DNA of 64,000 nt from NCBI GenBank assembly GCA_017893485.1, contig CM030366.1, positions 181,685,981-181,749,980 on the forward strand. The letters are read 5' to 3'. Of this stretch, positions 23,682 to 34,108 are shown piece after piece; within the stretch, counting starts at the first letter, position 1, and the number at the start of each line of letters is the position of its first letter. The notes under the pieces are model-generated. The model searched no databases, was not told the DNA's origin, and saw nothing but the letters and a program-made list of their open reading frames with translations. The translations under genes were made by a program, and so were the position numbers. The DNA comes from Hemerocallis citrina. Its lineage: Eukaryota > Streptophyta > Magnoliopsida > Asparagales > Asphodelaceae.

Positions 23682-24294
23682 ATGTATTAGGGTTACAAGT
23701 AGACCGAAAAGTATCAACATCAAATTGATTGTTGAAGGGTTGACTGTGGGTGTTGGTTACAATTAGGACTCATTCTATGATGTGACACGTCACATTTGAA
23801 ATAAAGATGAATTGTGTCGAGATTGAAATGAATATAAATGATGATACATAGTAACATGCACAATTGAAATAAAGATGTACTTGTTGGAGATGGATTCTAC
23901 TGTTTTTGTGAAAAACACTTGACAATTGTGTGAGTAGACGAAGTGTTAGGAGATATCTTGTGCATAGCCACATACTTATATATATTTCTCTCCTATCAAG
24001 ATTATCATCTTCGGTTATTTGTGTCTCTTAGTATGAAGTTAGCTTGTGCATGTGACTATGTAAGGGTGATGCGCATAACAAGTATGTTCACTTTGACCAT
24101 GCTATTATGAATATAACACACGCACACACGCACACACGCACAAACACACAGACACACACACGCGCACACACACGCACAGACACATATTTATATGAAATGG
24201 CTAAATGCCTTGCTTCATATTTGTTTAGTTCGGTCTTAAATATTTTTGTACACGATTGTATATTGAATCCAAATTTGTGTACTAATGTATAGGT
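23682..24294 (+). other. MULE 5' region upstream of the transposase
   Basis: AT-rich non-coding DNA between the inverted repeat and the MURA start, containing a degenerate (CA)n/(CACG)n run at about 24117-24183. Probably 5' UTR and perhaps a leader intron ending in AG just before the ATG at 24295. Confidence 0.5.
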
Positions 24295-27228
24295 ATGGAC
24301 TATAAAATTTCAATTTGGTTGTATTATGGGGGGGGAATAGTTGAAGACCGAACTGTAGGATTTTGCTATAAAGGTGTACAACCGGTGATAGTTTGGGCCA
24401 ATCGGGATATAAAAATGCAAGAATTGTAGACAAGGTATACGAAGTTACTAAATGGGATAAGAGTGAATGGAGTGTTCATATTAAAGCTAGGTATGCAGCT
24501 GGAAGAGGCAAAAGAGGCCCTATTTTTATGTCAGTACCTATAGTTGATGATGACTCATTAGTTGCAATGATAGCTAGGTCGCTTGATCCATATAGTAGTT
24601 GGTCTGCAATGGAATTATATATAGAGCAAGCCAAGATTCACACACGTAGTGCAGATGTTGGTCATGTTTCAACTCCAATAGCCGAAGTACAGACCTCTCA
24701 AATGAATCTTATTGATCCGATACATTTGACTGTCAGTTTGTCTCCTCCACATGGTGAAATGTTGACAACTCAAAGTACATATAGTCTTGCAGAAGATGAA
24801 ATCCCAATTCCTTCCAATTTTATACGCAATCTCGTTGAAAATGAGAATATTATTGAAACCTTCGAGCATGCTTTGGTTAACAATGACCTCATAGAAGATG
24901 AAGAACATGAAGAAGAGGTTGAAGATGTAGTGGACGGTGAAGATGAAGAAGAAAAAAATGTGGACGTCCATGATGCGAATCCTTATGTTAATGTAGCTAA
25001 CGTAGTTAATGATTTGCAATAAAATATGGAACACGTAGTCCCGATGACCCAATTGGTTTCACCAACTGTTCATGATATTGGACAGGTTGAATTGGGTAAC
25101 ATTGCTAGAGTATACCACTTTGGGGAAGAGTCATCCACATCATCTGACCAACGTGACTTGTATATTGGCCAGAAATTCACAAGCAAAGATGCCGTGATAA
25201 ATGCAGTGAAAATTTTCAACATCAAGGAACATCGAGAGTATGTTACGGTCAGATCAAACAAAATCATATTTGATGTTAAATGTAAATGGCACCAAGGGTT
25301 AGAACAATATCGGAACAAAGAACACATCCCGATGTGGTACATCCAGGCTGTCCTTGGAGATTTCGTGCAATGATTCCAACTAGACAGACCCACTTTGTTG
25401 TGACGAAATTAGGAGGTTCTCATACCTGCATTAATCCAACATTGACACAGGATCACAGGAAAGTTGACTCCAAATTAGTTTCAAATTTAATTTTGCATGT
25501 TGTGAAGGCACAAATAAGTATAACTCCAAAGACGATCATTGAGATGGTGTTGAAAGACGTCAATTATAAGATTTCTTACAACAAGGCATGGCGGGGGAAA
25601 CAAAGAGCGATTGAGAGGCTCTATGGTGGGTTCGCTGAAGCATATACGAAGTTGCCTCATCTATTGTCAGCACTGCAAGCTTCAAATCTGGGTACATATG
25701 TAAAATGAGATAAAGTTCCGTCCGGACCAGGTGAGGAGACATTTAAGAGAGTTTTCTGGAGTTTTGCAGCTTCAATAGAAGGATTCAAGTCCTGCAGACC
25801 GGTAATAAGTATTGATGGTACACATTTGTACGGTAAATATAAGGGATGTTTACTGATAGCGGTGGCCCCTGATGCTAGTGATCGGCTATTTCCATTCGCC
25901 TTCGCCATAGTCGATGCAGAAAGTATAGAAAGTTGGACTTGGTTCATGAGCTGTATTCGATACTACGTCACGGACCGTCAAGGGCTATGCGTAATCTCCG
26001 ATCGTCATGCCGATATTCTCTCGTGCATGGAGTTGCAAAACGGAACTTGGAATGAGCCACATGCTTATCACCGTTACTGCATGCGTCATTTTGCTACGAA
26101 TTTTTTTTCAAAATTTGGTAACAAAGAGTTGAGGAACAAGATGAAGGTTGTTTCGTGTTAAAAACAACTCAAAAAGCTCCAAAAAGGAATGGCGGAGATT
26201 GAGTCGGTGAAGGTCGAGGCGTGCAATTGGCTAAAGGAGAAACCAATAGAGAAATGGGCATTAGCCGTAGATGGAGGTCGTCGGTACGGCATCATGACTA
26301 CAAATAGTAGTGAATGTTTTAATTCTGTGTTAAAGGGGGTACGGAGCTTGCCCGTTACAGCTATTGTTGAGATGATATTCTATCGTCTTAATAGTTACTT
26401 CACTGAACGTCGTCAGGCCGCACAGAAAATGATAATTGATGGGAAAGAGTGGTCTCCACATGTTGAAGCTCTGCTTGATAAACGCCGAGAAAGAGCTAAC
26501 TCACACGAAGCTATAATGTTCCATCATAGCCCCGGTGTATTTCAAGTTAAAACAGGTATTAGATTTGAAAGAAATCGACAAAAGGGTGGGAACCTGCATA
26601 CGGTCGACTTAGGAGCCCGTACTTGTACCTGTCATAAATTCCAGCTTTACCATTTGCCTTGTTCTCATGTGTTAGCCGCTTGTGCATCCAGGGCTTTGGA
26701 TTACCGGCCTTATGTTGACCCTTTCTATTCTACCGATTGCTTATTTCGCACTTGGCAACCAACTTTCAATCCAATCCAAGATGAAGCTTACTGGCCTGCG
26801 CAATTGGGACCAACACTGAAAGCGGATGACACACTCAGAAGATGTCGGAAAGGTAGACCTAGATCTACGCGGATTCGGAATGACATGGATGTTACAGACG
26901 GAGTTGCTACAAGGATAACCTGTTCCGAATGCAATCAAACAGGACATAATAAGCACCGATGTACGAAGAGGAAAATCTCTGGTGGGACTCGTACGTCGCA
27001 GGTATTATCGAATATATGGTGTAGCATTTTATCATATTAACCAACATGTAATGTTGTTTGAATTGTTAATTAATTGTACATTTAAATTATTCATATTTGG
27101 TTGCAATGCAGGATGAAATCTTGAATACAACCAGTAGACGCGGAAGAGGAGGGGCTGCACGGGGTCATCTTGTGCAAAGTCCGAGGAGCACTGCAGATAG
27201 TTCAATTCTGATGCACAGTTTTTGGTAG
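24295..27228 (+). pseudogene. MURA-type MULE transposase, two exons, broken
   Basis: The likely start is ATG 24295 (MDYKISIWLYYGG, a MURA-type N-terminus). Domains in order: N-terminal fold, acidic linker (about 24890-25010), the MuDR/FAR1-like DNA-binding region (FTSKDAVINAVKIF), the MULE catalytic core with D in SIDGTH (25814-25816) and D in ISDRHA (26000-26002) and the C-x2-H motif CMRHFATNF, a SWIM zinc finger (CTCHKF ... LPCSHVLAAC), and a CCHC knuckle (CSECNQTGHNKHRC). A GT-AG intron 27002-27111 (110 bp) leads to a second exon, 27112-27228, encoding an RGRGG-rich tail. Lesions: frame changes near 24390 and 25370, and stops at 25020-25022, 25706-25708 and 26159-26161. It would cut and move the element by binding the terminal repeats, but this copy cannot. 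Confidence 0.88.
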
Positions 27229-27290
27229 TCGAATGTTGATGTACAGATTTTGGTAGTCGGATTTTGATGTATAGATTTTGGTAGTCGACT
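27200..27290 (+). repeat. Short tandem repeat across the MURA stop codon, about 28 bp, three units
   Basis: Units of the form GATGYAYAGWTTTTGGTAGTCG follow one another at about 27210-27290, the first overlapping the stop codon at 27226-27228. Confidence 0.7.
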
Positions 27291-27459
27291 GATTTTCTCC
27301 AATCATATAGATTTTGAAGTTTCTCCAATCATATAAATTATAATCGCTGACCTTGTTGTATAGAAGGCTTGTAATATATAGTTTTCAATAGTTTTGTGTA
27401 TCCCAATGGTATGTTTCGTTGTCTAAGATTCATATTTGGTTGTGGTATGTGTACATTTT

Positions 27460-28880
27460 TGATTTAAATGTTTATGTGGTGTTGAAATGTTGGGTAGACT
27501 CTCATTGTTGTGAGGGAAGTGATTGTTCAAATATTGGGGTAGCGAGATGATTATCTTAAATGTGTTGTTGAAATGTAGCAACTGAATTACAAAATTTGTA
27601 TTAAGTGATCAACTACTGTGGGCTGTAGGCTAATTATGTTTATACTGTGGTCGCTAATGCCAATCGCGACCGCAGCTAATATGGGTCGCGAATGGCATCA
27701 TCGATTATGCTGTAGCTCTCGACCTCTTCTCTGTGAAGATGACTCAAAATGGGTCTATACTGTGGCCGCGAGTGCCATTAGCGACCACAGTTAACTGAGG
27801 TCGCTAATGGCACTCGCGGCCACAGTATAGACCCATTTTGAGTCATCTTCACAGAGAAGAGGTCGAGAGCAACCTCTTCTCTGTGAAGATGACTCAAATT
27901 GGGTCTATACTGTGGCCGCGAGTGCCATTAGCGACCACAGTTAACTGAGGTCGCTAATGGCACTCGCGGCCACAGTATAGACCCATTTTGAGTCATCTTC
28001 ACAGAGAAGAGGTTGAGATCAACCTCTTCTCTGTGAAGATGACTCAAAATGGGTCTCTACTGTGGCCGCGAGTGCCATTAGCGACCTCAGTTAACTGTGG
28101 TCGCTAATGGCACTCGCGGCCACAGTAGAGACCCATTTTGAGTCATATTTACAGAGAAGAGGTCGAGAGCTACATCTTCTCTGTGAAGATGACTCAAATT
28201 GGGTCTCTACTGTGGCCGCGAGTGCCATTAGCGACCACAGTTAACTGAGGTCGCTAATGGCACTCGTGGCCACAGTATAGACCCATTTTGAGTCATCTTC
28301 ACAGAGAAGAGGTCGAGAGCAACCTCTTCTCTGTGAAGATGACTCAAATTGGGTCTCTACTGTGGCCGCGAGTGCCAATAGCGACCTCAGTTAACTGTGG
28401 TCGCTAATGGCACTCGCGGCCACAGTAGAGACCCATTTTGAGTCATATTTACAAAGAAGAGGTCGAGAGCTACCTCTTCTCTGTGAAGATGACTCAAATT
28501 GGGTCTCTACTGTGGCCGCGAGTGCCATTAGCGACCTCAGTTAACTGAGGTCGCTAATGGCATTCGCGGCCACAGTAGAGACCCAATTTGAGACATATTC
28601 CTTATGGTTACAGCATAATCGCTGATGCCATTCGCGACCTATAATAGCTGTGGTCGCGATTGGCATTAGCGACCACAGTAGTGACATAATTAGCCTACAA
28701 ACCACAGTAGTTGATCACTTCCTCAATACAAATATGGTTTTGCTACTTCAATTGCTACATTTCAACACCACATTTAATATAATCATCTCGCTACCCCAAC
28801 ATTTGAACGTACACTTCCCTCACAACAATGGGAGTGTACCCAACATTTCAACACCACAAAAACATAAACATTTAAACAAA
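27460..28880. repeat. Large inverted repeat between the two MULE genes
   Basis: The left arm (27460-27725) and right arm (28590-28880) are reverse complements with scattered differences (for example GGGGTAGCGAGATGATTAT and its complement). Between them lies a six-unit array that is itself palindromic, so the whole 1.4 kb can fold back. It sits between the 3' ends of MURA and the PMD gene. Confidence 0.92.
27725..28590. repeat. Six tandem 150-bp palindromic units
   Basis: The landmark CTGTGAAGAT starts at 27731, 27881, 28031, 28181, 28331 and 28481, an exact 150-bp period. Each unit is a near-perfect palindrome centred on GTTAAC (for example 27790-27795 and 27940-27945) with arms reading GGTCGCTAATGGCACTCG-CGGCCACAG outward. 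Units differ by a few bases, often in compensating pairs (TATAGACCC or TAGAGACCC in both arms). Confidence 0.95.
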
Positions 28881-29023
28881 CATTTAAACATACCAAACCT
28901 ACCATAACAGTCGTCCACCACTAACACATTAAGAATATAACAAAAGTAGCATAAACGTGGTTACAAATTTGAAACAGCAAAATACACTAATATTAGATTC
29001 AATTCTTCAATAAGACTACAAGG

Positions 29024-29453
29024 CTACGACGGGGTATAGTAATTGGGCTTAGTTCTCTTACGCACGGGCACCCGTTTACGAGTCACTTGTGTAATTTGGG
29101 AAATTAGCATCTCGTCTGGAACTTCTTCCTCAATTTCATGTGACGGTCATCTCTCCAACGCCAAGATGAAACCGCGATGTCCTGAAGTGTGACGGTCATC
29201 TCTCCAACGCCAAGATGAAACGTATGTGTTTCCGGCCTCCATCGCTCGAGTAAGGCTGTTAGTAGTTGTCTGTCGAGCTTGGTTTTTTCTATTAGACCTA
29301 AACCATAGAAGCCGGCCTGAACAAGGAGTTGGTGTGTCAGTGGATGCATAGGCAATGTCTCATGCGTGCGGAAACTACACTCTCGGGATGTACCGTCCCA
29401 CACCCGTTGGGATCTATGTGTCCGCTGCAACGTCAACAACGTCGGGTCATGAG
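29024..29453 (-). pseudogene. PMD (plant mobile domain, MAIN/MAIL-like) gene, 3' part of a split exon
   Basis: The minus strand continues the exon beyond the chromovirus insertion and encodes a PMD core: HPLTHQLLVQAGFYGLG, LLTALLERWRPETHTFHL and GEMTVTLQDIAV, the last two being the signature of the PMD (PF10536-type) family. After IAV the normal continuation is lost: a 34-bp segment recurs at 29139 and 29189, and the frame then joins a basic C-terminus (ISQITQVTRKRVPVRKRTKP) ending at TAG 29024-29026. Most of the domain's C-terminal half is therefore deleted. PMD proteins in Arabidopsis (MAIN, MAIL1) act in transcriptional silencing, and PMD genes are known from transposons. This copy lies within MULE termini and is oriented towards MURA. 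Confidence 0.85.
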
Positions 29454-32286
29454 TGTAATACCCTGACTTTTCTAATATATGAAAGATTATTCATCTTTAT
29501 ATATAGTATGCTTGTGTAATATTATTGGCTATTATTTTTTTAACATGATGAATAAGAACATTGTTTTTATAAAGTATTTTCCCTAAAGCCCAAATGTTAA
29601 TTTACTTATTTATTTCTACAAAATAACTAGTTTGGCCCAAATTGGTTTTAAGCCCATGAATTTAAACCCTCTTATTTATTTTCTACAATTTGTAATGTAG
29701 CATTTCTTTCTCTATTAATTCCCGGGTATTTTAATGTACAATTTGTAGTGTGACTTGTGCTTACACGTGCACTCAATGTACACGTGCATTAGGCACAAAT
29801 TCTTGGCCGGTTTTGTGTGGAGAAGTGGATGAAATCATGGGTAGTTATCCTGAGTTGTGGGTAGTTTTTACAACCCCCAAATCAATCTTAGCCCTTAATC
29901 CCCCAACTCCCTAGTACATCTCAACCCTCCATCTCACTCTAAATTGTATATAAATACCTCCCCTCTCATCCCTTATTCTTTACACTAGATTATTTTATAA
30001 GTTATTATTGTGAGAGTTTGTGTGTGGAGGCCGGATACCACTTTCTGGAGATCTTCGGCAAGGAGCAAGGAACAAGAAGTGCTGCTTCATACTAAGGAAC
30101 TTTTGCGGGATTTCGTTTATTTTCGTCAAATAAGGTGGTTGTTTCTCAGGACTTCTAATGTAGGAATGATATTGCAATTGTTATGATTGATACTATGTTA
30201 TAAAAAGTGAATGGAATGCGGTAGAATTGCTTGAACATGCTAGTAATATTGAGACAAGATTGTCGGTACAGTCGACTGCCATGTGAGCCAGCCGACTGGT
30301 ACGAGACACTACTTTTCGTATTATGCTGATAAATGTGTGCAACATGGTGTGATTATTAAATGTATATTTTCCCTATGACACATATGATGGAGGGAAGGTA
30401 ATAAATGAAAAGAATTAATAGTGACAAATATCCGAAGTTGTCGGCGCAGTCGACTGACTTGGTGTTAAGTCGACTGGTGCTTCATTTCTGATTATGACTG
30501 TTTGAAAGTCCCCTGAATAAAGACATTCTATTTACGTAGACTCATTATGATGACTTGAGAGTTGTACCTTCATTATTGTAAGAAAGTATGAGCAATGCGA
30601 ATACATGTTTAGAGTAGTTTTCTCTAAAGGAGTATGTTAATAACTGGAAAATTATGCTGTGAATGCTACTGAACAAGAAGAAACTCTGTTTATGACACAT
30701 GAATTGATGTATACTGTTAATTGATATCATGATGCAAGTACACGTAAGAACTGTAAATGAATTCCCTAATTGAAATGGATCTGTCCAGTCGACCGATGCG
30801 TGTAGCAAGTCGACTGATCTGGACTTGTAAATTATGCGTTTGGAATCTCCAGGACAGACGACTGATTATTGAACAGTCGACTGTTATGTGGATAATATTG
30901 TGAATATGGAAGGTTGCGGGACAGGCGACTGGTTGAGTGCAACAGTCGACTATCCCGAGCTTTTAGGAGGAACCTGTATGTGACTGTATAAGTCGACTGG
31001 TATTCTTCCAAGTCGACTGTACAGAGTGGACTTTTAATAATTTGATTCATGTTATTTACTGTTGGTAATAATGAACTTTATGCTTTTATCGATGGATTCT
31101 GGTTATGGCTGTATGAATTATGTGAAAGGAATCATAGATGAGAATTGAGAGTTAAATGAATAATTATGAAAGGCTAAATCCTGATGAAAAAGTCTGTGAG
31201 ACTCTAAAATGAAATCATGAGCTGATGGCGCTCAATTGGATATTGTGAATTTGAAATTGAACGAAGGAGTAGCTAAGTCTCCCCGGCAGTGGAATGAAAT
31301 AATATTGAGAAATAGACCAGGTTGGTCAAGTGAAATGAAATGATAAGTCCGGTTGATGGAGAGGCTAACTCTAGAGCTTGATTTTTATTCATGATTCTAA
31401 TGTAACTCTAATACATAGTGTGGAGGTGATGAAGGTGAGAGAAAAACATGAGTATGAGAGCTAGGGTACGGTGCGGGTGTGTGAGCCGCAGAATGCATGC
31501 TTGATGCGTCAAGACATGGCGCGGGCACAACTCAGTAATGATCGGACTCTAGTCACGCTTGTGGGATGTTTTGGTGACTGCAAGAGGAGTGTATTCAGGG
31601 AGGAGGCTGAATTGTCGCAGAATGCATGCTTGACGAGTCAAGACATGGTGCGAAATTCTACTCCAGGGGTCAGGATACATGCTTGTACTCATAGATACAT
31701 CTAAGATACTCATTGGAATTACAGAAGTAGAGTAAGCCACGGCGGGGGATTGAACCCTACAAAAATGAAGAACGATTAAGAGGCTTGCCCTCGAACCTAT
31801 GTAGTATGGGATGCATAGAATTCGAACAAGTGTGCATTAGTGTCATGTGTTAAGTAAATAATTGCATTAAGAATTAAGTGCACAATCACGACACGACATC
31901 TCTAAAAGTTCCCTTTTGATTTTTACATGCTTATTATGAACAAGATTGTTGATTTGTTAAGAAATGAGATTCATTATACTGTTTATGGCATAGAGAGGAT
32001 GGCCATGTATAATTATCGTCGGTTGAATAAACTGACGTACCCACAGTTTTGTATGCAGGATAAATTACATGTAAAGAGGAATGGATGCATAAAGATCTCA
32101 TTATGTTGTTGTTCATTTATGTAAATGTCGTATATTTTGCTTCGCTGTGTAAATTTAAATGTAAGATGTTGTAACCCTGATGTAAAAAGAAAAGTTTGAA
32201 TTTCCTTGTAAAATTGTACTCGAGGAAAGCGAAAAGATCCTGAAGAACATCTCGAACTCAGTAATTTTGGGATTCGGGGCGTTACA
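29454..32286 (+). repeat. 5' LTR of the chromovirus
   Basis: It begins TGTAATACCC and ends GGGGCGTTACA. The TATA box TATATAAATA lies at about 29947-29956. Six pairs of GTCGAC palindromes lie between 30269 and 31019 (starts 30269/30289, 30447/30467, 30786/30807, 30855/30874, 30922/30943, 30990/31010). Short ORFs inside have no protein support. Confidence 0.95.
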
Positions 32287-32289
32287 GAG

Positions 32290-32302
32290 TGGTATCAGAG
32301 CC
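32290..32302 (+). other. Primer-binding site (initiator Met-tRNA)
   Basis: TGGTATCAGAGCC, three bases after the 5' LTR end, complementary to initiator Met-tRNA. Confidence 0.9.
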
Positions 32303-32456
32303 AGGCTTTTCCTACGCTTTCACACTTGTACAAATTTATAAGGAACGACACCCTAGATGTGGACATTAGAGTGTGTGTTTGAGTCTAGAGATTTAAATGT
32401 AAGTGACTTACATTTGTGTTGCTCTATGATTTATGCTTCTTCCTCTCTATTCTAAG

Positions 32457-32888
32457 ATGGCTGATCACTTCGACCCTGCTGGAGGCGACGACTGGCATAT
32501 TATTGAGGAAGAGTACCATCCTGGACAGGCCGATTCTGAGGACGAGTACCACCCTGGGCAAGCTGATTCTGATGATGAGGAGTACCCTGAATCTCGAGAG
32601 ATCACCCCACCGCCGAACTCACCTGCCGATTCTTCTTCTTCTTCCGATGAAGAAAAGGGACCAGCTCTGAGTAGCGCTGTGGCTTCTCTGCAGAGGCAAG
32701 TGGATACCTTGAAGTATAGAGTTGGAGTTTTGGAGGCTCAGATGGAGAAGCGGAATGCTGACTATTCTGTTCTTAGCCATCGGATTTGAGAACTTGAGAA
32801 GAAAAAGAACCTGACTGATGTGCTGAAGGATGAGGTGGATGAACTGCGGGATGAACTTCGAGCAGCGAAGAGGACCCGTAGAGATTAG
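32457..32888 (+). CDS. Extra ORF upstream of gag: acidic plus coiled-coil protein, one in-frame stop
   Basis: From ATG 32457 the frame runs 110 codons to TGA 32787-32789, then stays open 32 more codons to TAG 32888. The N-terminus is acidic with two copies of an EYHPGQADS unit, then a proline/serine stretch (PPPNSPADSSSSSDEE), then heptad-type sequence (ASLQRQVDTLKYRVGVLEAQ) that continues beyond the TGA (LEKKKNLTDVLKDEVDELR) and ends basic (KRTRRD). Continuity of the coiled coil across the TGA implies it replaced a sense codon. Such an ORF is not part of the standard gag-pol set; its function is unknown. It is separated from gag by about 120 bp. Confidence 0.6.
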
Positions 32889-33010
32889 ATTGTCCTAGTT
32901 TCTATTTTCTTCTATTCTAATGTTAAGAAATGTTTTAATTCGAATGTATAAACTTTGAAATTCAATGAAATGAAAGTTGGTTTAATTTCTTGTCTTATAC
33001 TTCGAATTTA

Positions 33011-34036
33011 ATGGATCTTTTGCATCAGAATATGGCGAGAAGGGGAGCCAGGAATGGTGAAGGTTTGGACCTGGAGGCCGAGTTTGCAAGGGTTTACCAG
33101 ACGCTGAATGCAGTGGCTGCAAACCAAGGAAGGGGGCCGATAAATCCAGTACCCGAGGCCATTAAGCTAGTGGAATCGTTCAAGAGAATGAAACCACCAG
33201 TGTTCGAGGGAAAGTCAGACCCGGATGCGGCCGATAACTGGATTCGGCAAGTGGAGACTATCTTTGAGGTGTTGGAGACACCGGAGGGCAGCAAGGTCAA
33301 GTTGGCGACTTTGCAGTTGGAGAAGGATGCGGCTGTTTGGTGGCAGTCGATGAAGAGGACTATGGGCGGCTTGTTGCTTGGCTGGGAGGAATTTCTGGAA
33401 GAATTCCGCAGCCATTATTTTCCCTCCGACGTCCAGGAGAAAAAGGCCATGGAGTTTCTGTCACTCCAGCAAGGCAGCATGTCAGTAAGGGAGTATGAGA
33501 CTAAGTTTACTCAGCTCTCCAGATACGCTCCAGAACTGGTGATGGATGAGGCGAAGAAGGCTCGCAAGTTCGAGCATGGTCTGAGGCCGAGCTTGAGGTC
33601 TCGTATGATACCTCTTGGTATCAGGAGATTCGATAAGCTGGTGAAGAGGGCGGCAGCAACGGAGGCGGATATGGAGCAGTTCCATGTTGCTCAGCACCAG
33701 AAGAGCAACTGGCAGTCCGGGAAGAGGCCCGCGCCATCGGAGAGTTTCAAGGGACAACCATCTGCACAGAAGTTCAAACCGACAGGGGCGAACGCTGTCA
33801 GTGTAGCTGGAAGACCTGGAAACGATGTAGGGAGACCTTCTGCAGTCACCTGTTATAACTGTGGGGAAGTGGGACACTACCAATCTCGATGTCTCAAATC
33901 ACGGGCTGGCAATCACAATGTGCCAATACAGCAGACTGGAAAGAGGCCGTACCAGTCAGGGCGAGTATTTGTTTTGACAGAAGCTGATGCTGAGGAGGCG
34001 GATCAGGTCATCTCTGGTACGAGGGCTGATGTTTAG
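33011..34036 (+). CDS. gag: Gag of the chromovirus
   Basis: The first ATG of the frame is 33011 ([12 protein letters not shown]). The retrotransposon Gag domain is recognisable by [15 protein letters not shown] and [20 protein letters not shown] and then [16 protein letters not shown]. The basic C-terminal part carries one CCHC knuckle ([14 protein letters not shown]). The frame ends at TAG 34034-34036, but a GT donor at 34017 just before it, paired with an AG at 34107-34108, would join Gag in frame to protease. Unspliced RNA would therefore give Gag alone and spliced RNA Gag-Pol (see findings). Confidence 0.9.
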   Translation: MDLLHQNMARRGARNGEGLDLEAEFARVYQTLNAVAANQGRGPINPVPEAIKLVESFKRMKPPVFEGKSDPDAADNWIRQVETIFEVLETPEGSKVKLATLQLEKDAAVWWQSMKRTMGGLLLGWEEFLEEFRSHYFPSDVQEKKAMEFLSLQQGSMSVREYETKFTQLSRYAPELVMDEAKKARKFEHGLRPSLRSRMIPLGIRRFDKLVKRAAATEADMEQFHVAQHQKSNWQSGKRPAPSESFKGQPSAQKFKPTGANAVSVAGRPGNDVGRPSAVTCYNCGEVGHYQSRCLKSRAGNHNVPIQQTGKRPYQSGRVFVLTEADAEEADQVISGTRADV

Positions 34037-34108
34037 TGTGGTTTTTGTCATTTCTTCTTCCCGTTCATAGTGTGAAACTGTTATGTAATGGTATATGTTA
34101 TGTAACAG
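34017..34108 (+). other. Candidate 92-nt intron joining gag to pol
   Basis: Donor G|GTACG at 34016/34017 and acceptor TGTAACAG|GA at 34108/34109, with a T-rich interior. Removal fuses the gag frame (codon starting at 34016) to the pol frame (next codon at 34111) through a Gly codon, giving [21 protein letters not shown]. The Gag stop lies inside the intron. No transcript evidence is available. Confidence 0.6.

Noticed and set aside
27725..28590. 150-bp array as a CRISPR-like repeat or centromeric satellite
   Set aside because: Units are palindromic, only six, bounded by inverted arms, and contained in a MULE; the setting is plant nuclear DNA.
29024..29453. PMD exon as a host MAIN-like gene
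   Set aside because: It lies within MULE termini that have a perfect 9-bp duplication and it is internally deleted, so it is transposon cargo.
30545..31050. Conserved short ORFs repeated in both chromovirus LTRs (also 38633-39138)
   Set aside because: They recur only because the LTRs are nearly identical; no start context or domain.
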